Positions 35,806-46,500 of a DNA stretch of 64,000 bases are shown piece after piece; within the stretch, counting starts at the first letter, position 1, and the number at the start of each line of letters is the position of its first letter. The notes beneath the pieces are model-generated. The model was not told where the DNA came from. It was given only the letters and a program-made list of their open reading frames with translations, and did not search any database. Source of the stretch: Bolinopsis microptera (Eukaryota; Ctenophora; Tentaculata; Lobata; Bolinopsidae); NCBI RefSeq assembly GCF_026151205.1, contig NC_087084.1, positions 15,702,322 through 15,766,321 of the forward strand, given 5' to 3'. The position numbers were made by a program, and so were the translations under genes.

Positions 35806-35932
35806 ATATCACTGTAACACTGTAACACTATACCACTGTAACACTGTAACACTGTAACACTGTAACACTGTACCACTGTACCACTGTACCACTGTACCAC
35901 TGTACCACTGTAACACTGTAACACTGTACCAA
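35806..35932. repeat. (CACTGTAACACTGTACC) tandem repeat
   Basis: About 14 units of 'actgtaac' or 'actgtacc', again with the GTAAC core. Intergenic. Confidence 0.9.
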
Positions 35933-36073
35933 GGTAAGTGCACTGACAGATCTAAAAACGGATAGACTTTATCTAAAGGGACATAATTCTGAACGCTAGG
36001 GCCTCCAGCGTTCAATTAGTGTCCGTTCAAATTAAGTCCGGTAAGTTATGTGGTTGATTGAGAGGTCGGGGAT

Positions 36074-36480
36074 TACACAGGATTTACACAGGATTTACAC
36101 AGGATTTACACAGGATTTACACAGGATTTACACAGGATTTACACAGGATTTACACAGGATTTACACAGGATATACACAGGATTTACACAGGATTTACACA
36201 GGATTTACACAGGATTTACACAGGATTTACACAGGATTTACACAGGATTTACACAGGATTTACACAGGATTTACACAGGATTTACACAGGATTTACACAG
36301 GATTTACACAGGATTTACACAGGATTAACACAGGATTTACACTGGATTTACACAGGTTTTACACAGGATTTACACAGGATTTACACAGGATTTACACAGG
36401 ATTTACACAGGATTTACACAGGATTTACACAGGATTTACACAGGATTTACACAGTATTAACACAGGATTTACACAGGATT
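36074..36480. repeat. 11-bp ggatttacaca minisatellite
   Basis: About 37 units of 11 bp with very few variants. Both array edges are followed or preceded by 'gtgcactgacag' segments (35938 and 36481), so the array lies between two copies of a short direct repeat. Confidence 0.93.
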
Positions 36481-36654
36481 GTGCACTGACAGGTCTAATA
36501 ATAGATTCTAATTAGCAGGTGACAGTCTTGCTTGTGTAAATAACTGCAGACATGCACTCAGCACTGTGTTATTTAGTGTATTTAGTGTTGTGTTGTTTCT
36601 CTAAAACTAACACTGCAAAATGTTGGAATGTATTTCTTATCAGTGTACAATTTA

Positions 36655-36780
36655 CAGGGAGGTATTTGCTCCTTTATAATATTTAATGTACAGGGAGGTA
36701 TTTGCTCCTTTATAATATTTAATGTACAGGGAGGTATTTGCTCCTTTATAATATTTAATGTACAGGGAGGTATTTGTAGA
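36655..36780. repeat. 35-bp repeat (ggaggtatttgctcctttat), ~3.5 units
   Basis: Three full 35-bp units and a partial one. The inner string 'gctcctttataatattta' recurs singly at about 36995, 37473 and 37962, so part of this unit is dispersed over 1.3 kb upstream of and within the carboxypeptidase gene. Confidence 0.88.
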
Positions 36781-37448
36781 GCTAGCACTTCTCCCGTATT
36801 TCATTGCTACCTACCTTAGGCCAGGGTTTTACCCCACAGTCATTAAGTCATTAGCCCTGTGCAATGCTTATCAGCTTCAGCTAATGATAATTAATAATTG
36901 TTCCCAAATCCTGCACCACACTGTATGAAACTGAACAAGTTTTCAAATTTATTATATTTCAACGCTCGTCACTGCTAACCGTGGCCTTTTATTTGCTCCT
37001 TTATAATATTTTTTGTTGTTTAACAGTTTGATCTTGTTTCTAATTTCGTTGAGGGTCCTTTGTTCTATTATCTAGATATCCTAGTATCTTTGACATACGA
37101 GTAGTAGTCTTGACATGAGTATTACCTACGTTAAATATTATAAAGGAGTATTACGTTTTACTTAATTGTTTCTTATCTGAGTCTGCAATTTTGGCAAAAG
37201 GAAGCTAAAACAGGGCACAGGGACAAAACTTCATGTGTTGGTTGTTAAACTACTCATATAATCTCATGTTGCGATATTACGTTAGGCTGCTTTTAACTGT
37301 TAAATTTTAGCGGGAATTAAGGACAGAAATTTGCCAAATTTTCCGGTCTTAAGTCCTTCCGGCCAAAGTTTTCCGGTCGTGAGTTCTTCCGGCTCTAACT
37401 GTTTCCTTTGAAGACCAAAACAATATCAGACAAATATGCGGATAAGGT

Positions 37449-37514
37449 AGACAGTGGCGTAACGTTACCATTGTTGCTCCTTTATAATATTTACCATTTG
37501 GTACGCCACTGTCT
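37449..37514. repeat. Short inverted repeat with 13-bp perfect arms
   Basis: agacagtggcgta (37449-37461) and its exact complement tacgccactgtct (37502-37514) flank a loop that carries the dispersed 'gctcctttataatattta' string. It could be a tiny MITE-like element or a hairpin. It lies about 190 bp upstream of the carboxypeptidase ATG. Confidence 0.7.
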
Positions 37515-37700
37515 GACCAACTGATTACAAAAAAAATTCTGACGACTGTAATTGGGGAGGGAATTTTAAAAAGGAGGGTTGTATAAACCTTTGTTTGCTT
37601 GGCTTTGTCTCTCAATTTCTATGTGCGTTGCTATGTACGTTGCTATGTGCGTTGCTATGAGATAATAAATAACACCGATGATTTACTCTCAGTGTTCAGA

Positions 37701-40700
37701 ATGATCAGAGGTCTTTTCCCCTTTCTACTCTTAATCCATTCAACAGCTACTTCTTATAAAGGGTAAATAAACTTGTAATTGTTTACTGAGTTTCAACGTG
37801 TAAATATTGATTTGATTCCTTGTTGAATTGCTAAATATTTGGGATTTATTTTTAATGGAGCGAAACTTTCAAAATGTTTACAATTTATTCTTGGAAATGA
37901 TTGATATTACTTTTACCTTATACATTATTTGATCGGAAATTACGTGAGTGCATACTACTGCTCCTTTATAATATTTAATGTACTACTGCCCGCCCAAAAT
38001 AAGGTCAAATGGTATCTAGTGTAGTCACAGGGGGACTATAGTGCACTATAGTCCACCTGTGTAGTCAGGTCTAACTCTTTAGCACTCCTGACAAATAGTG
38101 AAATATTACAAGAGATTTTAACACATTTGAGCCCAGGGAGAAAGTTTACAGACTAGCCCTGGCGACAGAGAGGGATGTTGAGGACGTTTTTAGTTTTATT
38201 GAACATACTCGAGATTATGTGAGTACCACTACCACAGGAAGATTATTATTTTAGTTTTTTATGACTAGGATTTTTGCTCACCGGTACGTTTTCCAATATA
38301 CCGACCATTGAGGCAGAGCCCAACATTTTGTCATTTTTTAATGATTAATAAAACAAATATTTTAATAAAACAAATATTTATTTTTACGGCACAATCAAAC
38401 AATATCAATAATAAATAAATCAGGGGAGGTTTGAAGAGGTTTCAAGTGCCGAAGGCCACTGCTTATCTTTAGGATTTGAGAGTGATCTGTGCTTAAAACC
38501 CCCTCAACCATCCACTACGTCAATATACTTATTATACAATTAATATAGAAAAATATGATTATTTAAGCTAAACTTGCTTATTGGTCTAATTTGGTGACAT
38601 AGGAGAGCCCAGTTGAGTTTTAGTTTAGGTTTGTGTTTTAAATCATAGTTTGAAAGGTTAGCCATGTTTCATGGCAGAGAGAGATATCATGTGTGCAGAG
38701 CCGTACCGGATGTAGAATTTGAGATATAATATAGATTAGTTACCATCTATTATGGTTTTGGAGGGTGTAGGTCGCCCCCTGCCCCCTCTTCCTAAACCCC
38801 TGCCTAAGCTTGTTGAAGTAATATATTCAGTTAGCTGATTATCTGATTAGCTGATTAGCTGTTTAGCTGATTAGCTGATTATCTGATTAACTGATTAGCT
38901 GATGAGCTGATGAGCTGATGAGCTGATTAGCTGATTTGCTAATTTGACCCGATATAATATCCCAGTTAGATTATTGGTCTACGGAGTTGCATGTCGGAGG
39001 ACATGTTGATGTTCGGTTATCAAAACAGCAAGCTCAGCTCCTGGAAACTCAGCAGCTGCATAACATCTCATATTCTGTTCAAATAGATGATATCCAGAAA
39101 CTTCTCAGTCGGAGTGGAAGGTAACGGCTGTTTTTCTTCTAATATTAAAATCATCTAACTATCGTATATTTAGTATCCTTACTGATATACAAATACTTAC
39201 TAATTTCACTCATTTTAACGAATTTTGTATTATTAGCAGCAGGACGAAACGCTCGAGCGATGTTGACTACGTTTATACGAAGTACAACAACGCAGCAGCT
39301 ACCCACAGAGAGATGTACCGATTAGCAGCCCTGCACCCCAACATTACTAGACTTGTGGGCGTCGGGAGTACCCACCAGGGCAGACCTCTCCTAGTCATGG
39401 AAATAGTGGTAAATACCCTCCTCCCTCCTCCCTCCTCCCTCCTCCCTCCTCCCTCCTCCCTCCTCCCTCCTCCCTCCTCCCTCCTCCCTCCTCCTCCTCC
39501 CTCCTCCCTCCTCCCTCCTCCCTCCTCCCTCCTCCCTCCTCCCTCCTCCCTCCTCCCTCCTCCCTCCTCCCTCCTCCCTCCTCCCTCCTCCCTCCTCCCT
39601 CCTCCCTCCTCCCTCCTCCCTCCTCCCTCCTCCCTCCTCCCTCCTCCCTCCTCCCTCCTCCCTCCTCCCTCCTCCCTCCTCCCTCCTCCCTCCTCCCTCC
39701 TCCCTCCTCCCTCCTCCCTCCTCCCTCCTCCCTCCTCCCTCCTCCCTCCTCCCTCCTCCCTCCTCCCTCCTCCCTCCTCCCTCCTCCCTCCTCCCTCCTC
39801 CCTCCTCCCTCCTCCCTCCTCCCTCCTCCCTCCTCCCTCCTCCCTCCTCCCTCCTCCCTCCTCCCTCCTCCCTCCTCCCTCCTCCCTCCCTCCTCCCTCC
39901 TCCCTCCTCCCTCCTCCCTCCTCCCTCCTCCCTCCTCCCTCCTCCCTCCTCCCTCCTCCCTCCTCCCTCCTCCCTCCTCCCTCCTCCCTCCTCCCTCCTC
40001 CCTCCTCCCTCCTCCCTCCTCCCTCCTCCCTCCTCCCTCCTCCCTCCTCCCTCCTCCCTCCTCCCTCCTCCCTCCTCCCTCCTCCCCTCCTCCCTCCTCC
40101 CTCCTCCCTCCTCCCTCCTCCCTCCTCCCTCCTCCCTCCTCCCTCCTCCCTCCTCCCTCCTCCCTCCTCCCTCCTCCCTCCTCCCTCCTCCCTCCTCCCT
40201 CCTCCCTCCTCCCTCCTCCCTCCTCCCTCCTCCCTCCTCCCTCCTCCCTCCTCCCTCCTCCCTCCTCCCTCCTCCCTCCTCCCTCCTCCCTCCTCCCTCC
40301 TCCCTCCTCCCTCCTCTCTCCTCTCTCCTCCCTCCTCCCTCCTCCCTCCTCCCCCTAATAACTAATGATTTCAGGGAACAAATAAGGAGAGGAACTGCCC
40401 GATGGTGTGGGTGGATGGAGGTCTCCACGCCAGAGAATGGATCACTGTGGCTGCTTCAATGCTCTTCATTAAGAAGCTGTTAGATGGCTACGGGACTGAT
40501 GACTACATAACTGACTTGCTTGATAAAACCAAGTTTGCGATTCAGCCGCTGGCGAACCCGGACGGTTACGCATACTCCTGGAATAGTGAGAGACTCTGGA
40601 GGAAAAATAGATCACCTACTTCTGTAGCCTGGTGCAAGGGAGTTGATCTGAACCGAAACTTCGACATTAACTTTGGAGGTGAGCCATGGTTTCAAATTTC

Positions 40701-41547
40701 CTACTTTCACTTCCACTTAAACTACTTTCACTTTCACTCTGATTGCTGGTTATAAATAAGATAAACTAACTGTTGGCATGGTAACAATAAGATAAACTAA
40801 CTGTTGTCATGGTAACAGGACCAGGGGCTAGTGATTTCTCCTGCTCTGAGATCTACAACGGCCCCAACGCGTTTAGCGAGCACGAATCACAAGGAATAGC
40901 TCGTTACCTGTCCAGCGTGAGACACAAACTGCTGGCCTACTTCTCCTTGCACTCTTACGGGCAGATGTGGCTCACACCTCTCAGTTACACCAGGAGGAAG
41001 GTTGAGGACCGCTCCGCACATGTGAGATCCTCATTTCTACTTTCACTTTCACTTTCATTTCGAGTTTCGTTCACTCTCCTCGTTTACAATGCTGTGGTTT
41101 AATAAGTTTACTGTCTCACAGTTGGACGTTGCTGACCACGCTACACGGGCAATAAGAGAGCTGACCGGACATCGGTACTCTTACGGACCTGCCACAGTGC
41201 TCATGTGTGAGTTGCTTCGCTTTCACTTTCACTTTCGCTTCTACTATCCATATCAAATATTACATGTGTAGTGCTACCTTCAGCTAACTTAAACCCCTCT
41301 AGACGTGACGTCAGGAGACTCCTCTGACTGGGTGTACTCGGAGTTGGACTGTTCGCACACGTACGGGATAGAACTAGGAGATCTGGGACGGTACGGATTC
41401 CTCCTCCCTCCCTCTCATATCAAACCAGCGGGGAAGGTGGTGTCAGCCGGAATACTCTCCGCAGTGGAGTTCATCGCGACCAGCCCCACCAACCTTACCG
41501 GCAGGAAGCGTCTCCGCAAGTTTCGACGGAGGAAATGGAAAAGTTAA
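37701..41547 (+). CDS. Secreted M14A zinc procarboxypeptidase
   Basis: Eight exons in phase: 37701-37762, 38137-38218, 38966-39120, 39240-39408, 40375-40678, 40819-41021, 41122-41206 and 41303-41547 (TAA), giving 434 residues, the usual length for preprocarboxypeptidases A/B. A signal peptide (MIRGLFPFLLLLIHS) is followed by an activation propeptide (KVYRLALATERDVED to SVQIDDIQKLL) and a processing region with KR. The catalytic domain keeps the zinc ligands HAREW (H69, E72) and LHSYG (H196), the substrate-binding Arg in RLWRKNRS, LNRNFD (N144, R145), Tyr248 in MYVTSG, and Glu270 in YGIELGDLGRYGFLLP. The residue at the specificity position before DW (bovine 255) is Ser, not Ile (A type) or Asp (B type). 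A basic tail follows the domain. The Tyr248 codon is split by intron 7. Confidence 0.93.
39415..40353 (+). repeat. (CCCTCCT)n polypyrimidine array in carboxypeptidase intron 4
   Basis: About 134 units of 7 bp form roughly 940 bp of pure pyrimidine on the coding strand, with only a few length variants (ctcctcctcc, ctccctccctc, cccctcc, ctctctc). The complementary strand is all purine (GGAGGGA). The tract ends within about 20 bp of the acceptor for exon 5, so it doubles as a giant polypyrimidine tract. Confidence 0.97.
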
Positions 41548-42631
41548 ATGATATTGGTTGTTTTGCGGAGTGGTTGTGAGGCGTTGCTTGGCAACACTAA
41601 CGAAGTGGGTGCTCGACTTTTGATCTCAGCTTTTCATGTCCTTTCGTTATTTTTAATCCTTAGTTGCAAAACGATGAACGCTGAATTAATTTATATATTT
41701 ATTACATTGAAATATTTGATATTTTGATACATGTACAAATAAGATATTGAGTGTCGATGGCTAACCCCATGCTGCACGCAATAACAACATTAAACTCATT
41801 TTATTCTCTTGAGGTAAGTACCGTGATGTGAGTTGTTTAACTTTCACTTTCACTTTCACTATCCATTAACTAACTCATTTTATTCTTTTTAGGTAGGTAC
41901 CGTGTTGTACTAAACCGTCCCCCGTAAATTCGAACTTTCCTTTTTCTTGACGACCCTGAAATTGATAATTTAGTCAGAAATTATTTAGTATACGAAAATA
42001 ACATTTCCAAGACTTTATTATTATTCAAACCTGAGTTTGCAGTGGATCTATTCCGAAAAAAAACAGGCTCGAAGCGTGTTCCAATGAAACGATTCTTTTC
42101 TTCAATTGCAAGGAAACAGTCACCTACTTGAGGTTGCTTAGTTACCTGTTTGAGATTGCTAAGTTACCTGTTTGAGGTTGCTTAGTCACCTGTTTGAGGT
42201 TACTAAGGTACCTGTTTGAGGTTGCTAAGTTATTTTTTTGAGGTTGCTAAGCTCTAAGGTACCTGTTTGAGGTTGCTAAGGTACCTGTTTGAGGTTGCTT
42301 AGTTACCTGTTTGAGGTTGCTTAGTTACCTGTTTGAGGTTGCTTAGTATATTCCCCGAGGCAACAGCCCCAGCTAACCCCTCTATTAAGTCCCCAGTTTT
42401 TATTCTAACCAGATTACGTTTATGCTTCTTCGTTAAACTTCCTTTTCTATCCTGCAAGTCTGCAGACTCCTGGGTGGGGATATCTTTACAACAACAATAA
42501 GCAAGCTATATTATCTTTACAACAACAATAAGCAAGCTATTAAGCTATATTATCTATACAAACTGCTAATAATAACGTTAAAAAGAAGCAATACAAATTA
42601 CTTAATCCTGCCCTGGTACTAGACATTTCTC
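41548..42631. other. Intergenic region between convergent genes
   Basis: The 3' flanks of the carboxypeptidase (+) and the minus-strand terminal exons meet here. It contains about ten units of 'gaggttgcttagttacctgtt' (about 42125-42350, roughly 22 bp), a tandem 'acaacaataagcaagctat' pair (42480-42540) and otherwise AT-rich sequence. No gene is supported. Confidence 0.6.
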
Positions 42632-43206
42632 TCAAACCTCAGGGATGTCCTGCAAGTTATCCTCCTTGTGTCTGACACTGTTAACATATCTCTTAACATT
42701 CTCCTTGACACTGTTAAGAGTGGAAGATAACACTCCGGGCGGGTCGGGAGGGTGAACTGAGGGGGCTAGAGTGGAGCCACTGTACGCTCTTACACCTCCT
42801 ATAGTCGGCTTAGGGGGACTAGGCGCTGAAATATACAGAGTTTCCAGGGTTACCAGGGTTACCAGGGTTACCAGGTGGAGCCACTGTACGCTCTTACACC
42901 CCCTATAGTTGGCTTAGGGGGACTAGGCGCTGAAATATACAAAGTTACCAGGGTTACCAGGGTTACCAGGGTTACCAGGGTTACCAGGGTTACCAAGGTT
43001 ACCAGGTGGAGCCACTGTACGCTCTTACACCCCCTATAGTTGGCTTAGGGGGACTAGGCGCTGAAATATACAGAGTGAAAGTGAATTCTTTGAAACTGCA
43101 CTGGGGTTAAAACGAAATTAATAGCTTTCTAGTTTCTATTATCTTCTATAGAAACTCTTTTCAAATACTCACCTCGTGTCCTTTTGAAGGGCTCCCTTCT
43201 TGACGT
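42632..43206 (-). CDS. Two terminal coding exons of unknown gene or alternative 3' end of the scaffold gene
   Basis: Exon 43173-43206 (34 bp, acceptor ttttacag, donor gtgagt) splices in phase to 42632-42825, which ends at TGA 42632-42634. The product ends TSRREPFKRTRAPSPPK…KHE-type text: Pro/Ser-rich, then a short helix-like VKENVKRYVNSV. I recognise no domain. It lies just downstream of, and on the same strand as, the EVH1-like scaffold gene, whose last exon has its own stop at 43515. I found no obvious in-phase donor joining them, so this is either an alternative 3' end or another gene. The exon start is present in three tandem copies (see 42826-43075). Confidence 0.45.
42826..43075 (-). 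repeat. Two extra copies of an acceptor plus exon start, separated by (TTACCAGGG)n
   Basis: The block 'tggagccactgtacgctctt…ctgaaatatacagag' (exon start plus acceptor on the minus strand) recurs at about 42875-42942 and 43009-43076. The copies are separated by 'gggttaccagggttacc' runs. Copies share 'ccccctatagttgg' against 'cctcctatagtcgg' in the exon proper. Confidence 0.88.
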
Positions 43207-43514
43207 CTGTAAAATAATAAAGTCAGGATTGTAAAAGATCCAAATTAATTAAATGAATAAAAGAACTAGTCGAGAGAAAAAGCAGATTTGGTCAAAATTG
43301 TAAATTGGCATGAAGGGCGTTGATTTTTAGATTTTTAGCCGCTTTTCTATTAAGACAGAGACAAATATTTTGGTGTAATCATATTCGAATTCAAAAATTA
43401 TAAACAATCTACAAAAATGTAACTTAACAAACGGATCTTCTAGCTACTAAAATCAACAAACATTAATCAATAAATCTAAATCCACAAATAGATAAAACGA
43501 TAAAAGGATGGTAG

Positions 43515-46500
43515 TTAGCCGAGATTCTCTAAAGACCTCTTAATAAAGCCAGGATTGTACTTGTCCAGCAGCTGATGCAGGTTCATGTCCCTAATGTCAT
43601 GCTCGTACGTGCCAGGGTTACCAGGGTTACCAGGGTTACCAGGGTTACCAGGGTTCATGCCCCTAATGTCATGCTCGTACGTGCCAGGTTCTGAAACCTT
43701 GCTTCTATTTGAGGCACGGTCTGACCCAAACAAGGACCGGAGAGAGCCTGACCTGTTGAGTGAACCTGATAAGGACTTCTTAAGCTTCTTGAAGAGAGGG
43801 TGACCTGTTAAGTAACCAGTAGCAGTCTGTCCGGGTTTCTTGGAGAGGTCGAAGTCGAGGGAGTTAGCTCTGACTAGGTCGTTAGCGTGCTCAAGCTCCC
43901 TGTTCAGGTCTCTGATGTCTTGTAGAGATTGGAAACCTCTGTGTTTCAGCAGAGCTAGCTCTGGAACTCTTTCCACGGAGTGTTTTCTTCTTTTATTGAA
44001 CGAGTTTTCTCTGCTGGGAATGTAAGACAAGGTTGTCACCTCTTCATTTTCTTCTTCTTCCTCGTGTTCATCTTGTTTTAGCTGTGCGAACCTTGGGAAA
44101 CTGTACTTCGGACGTTTCTTAAGGATTCGGGAGAAGAAACCAGGTTTTCTAGCAGAAATATTAGGGTGCTCGTTTTCTTTTCCGTCAGCCTCCTCTTCAC
44201 TGAGATGGTGTTTAAGCATTTCTATCTCTGATCTGAACTGGTTCTCCTCCTCCTCCTCCTTGAACTTATCTTCCCATTGATCGTCTAGCTTTGTTTTGGT
44301 TAGTTGATCCCACACATTGTGTTTACCATCAGGAGAGTTTAAGTGTAGCCGGGGTAATATCACCTTTTCCATCACCCTCTCCTCTGCTAATGAGTCAGCC
44401 ACACTCCTCTTCAGACGGGTGCTCCCTTTTCTGAAGTGTTTAGCCAGTGTGTTCATTAAACCCTCCTCATCTGACAATATTCCCCCTGATCTCTTGGGTC
44501 TGGTGGAGATGTTCTCCTCGTCCGACTCAGTAGAGTCTGAGGAATGAGAGTAATACTCCTCAACTCTTTTCTGCTTGTTCTTCTTCCTCCTGGCTAGGTA
44601 TTCTTTAACTTTCTTCATGATGAACTCTTCAGATAGAGACACAGAGGAGCCGCTAGTCAAGCTGCTATCTGACGAACTGTCAGAACTGTCAGAGCTGTCT
44701 GAACTGTCTGAACTGGAGTCAGAAGAGCTGGATTCGGTAGAGCTGGTTGGATAGTTAGCTGACTGGTTAGTATAAGACTGGTGTTTGAGAGCAGGACCCC
44801 GGCTTCGTCCTTTCCTGGTCCACCAGTCATCGTCTGAGTGGGGACCACTATCAGTGGGGAAGTGAGGTCTCCTAGCCCTGTTCTCACTCATAGAGCGCTG
44901 CAGGAGGGGGCGCCTCTTCCTCAGGTCCCCCCTTAACAACTTCTTCTGTTGTATAGCTTCCTCTATCTCCAGAGCAAGCTGCCGCTTCAGATCTGCAGTG
45001 GTTGGTTTTGTGGGAGAGTGAGAACTCATTATCTCCTGGGTGAGTAAACGAGTATACTGAGCTACCTCCTCATCAGTGTCTCCTCCTTCTTTCTCCTCTT
45101 TCCTCCTTAGAGACGATCTCAGTTTCCTACGTGGCTGTATCTCGTGCAGATTAGGGTAGAAGTTACTGGTGTCTCCGGTGGGAAGGATAGCCTCGCTCAT
45201 GCTCCTCAGGTTAGGATACCTGGTGTCCTCCATCCTCTCCAGAGGAGGACTGTCTGCTCGCTCTATTGCATCACTAATCCTCTCACTATTGTTGAGGGAG
45301 GTGAGGAGTGTGGATATATGGTCTCCTTTGCTGAGGGGAGGGGTGTTTTCTGCAGGGAGGGACATGTCAGGAGGGTAGTGAGACTCTGTCTCCGGTACTG
45401 AGGTTCTGGGAGTAATGATAGACTCAGCATTATCAGCCTCCTTCACCAAAGTGTTGATATCCCTGCCTATCTGCACCGGTATCTGCTCCCTCCTACTCTC
45501 CAGGAACCTAACAGACCTGTTGCTAGCTCTGTTCCTCATACTACCCCCTACTGATCTAATACTGCTGCGTTTAAAGGACCGTCTCATACCCGGGTCCTCA
45601 CTTCTGGAATCAGGGACTGAGTCCTCTAGTTTAGGATAAAGCTGACTAACCTGCTCTACTGGGAGGGACTCCTCCTCTCTGGGTCTGCTAGGAGGGGGAG
45701 GAGCAAGACGAGATTTGCCGTGTGAGGAGACAGGTTTGAGGGGCTGCCCAGGAAGAGGGTCAGCAGGGTTGGAACCACAGCTACTTGCACCAGTCACAGC
45801 ACATCCTTGTTGAGGAGGGGTCTCTTCTTGAGGTCGGGGAGCAGGGGGTACAGGATGACCGGGGGCCGCAGTGTTGGAGTGTTGGGGAGGGTAGGGTGCA
45901 GGGTAACCACTGTACATGGGAGAGTATGGATAGTAAGGGGAGGGGTGTCTGTTGCCCCACATGTCCACCATTGGAGCCTGGTACATCCCTCCGAACATCT
46001 GGTTGGGGGGATACCCCGGGTACTGGGTAGTAGGTCCTCCTGGGTATGGGGCTGGGTTTGTTCCTGAGGGGTGGTTAGGAGGTAGACCTGGATGGTTGGC
46101 TGCAGGAGGAGGCTGGTAGGTTGTTTGAGGTTCTACTTTAGGTGGGGTCAGCGATGCAGGTTCTGGCATTTCAGGATAGAGTTGTTTGTTACCATGGTTA
46201 CCAGAGAGAGGGTTCCTGTGCTGCGCATACATTGCCTTAGCTTTTTCAAACTCAATGTCCTGAATAGTGTCACGGCGGGGAGGGGTCCATTGTTTCCTCA
46301 TTTTAGAGAAGTCCCCAGCTGAATCAGGTATATCTCCTCCAGACAAGGGCCCAGGGTTGGGATACAACTTGTTCTTCTTCAGAGACCTGACATGTTCTTT
46401 TATCCGCCCTATAGTGTCTCTTAAAGGACTCTTATTTGGCTCTGGGTCTGAATCCTCTGTTTTCTCCCTGATATAGGGAGAACCTTTAGAGACAATGTCT

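Noticed and set aside
39313-40428. Pro/Ser- and Arg/Glu/Gly-rich open frames on both strands
   Set aside because: They read through the (CCCTCCT)n intron array; exons on both sides splice in phase without it.
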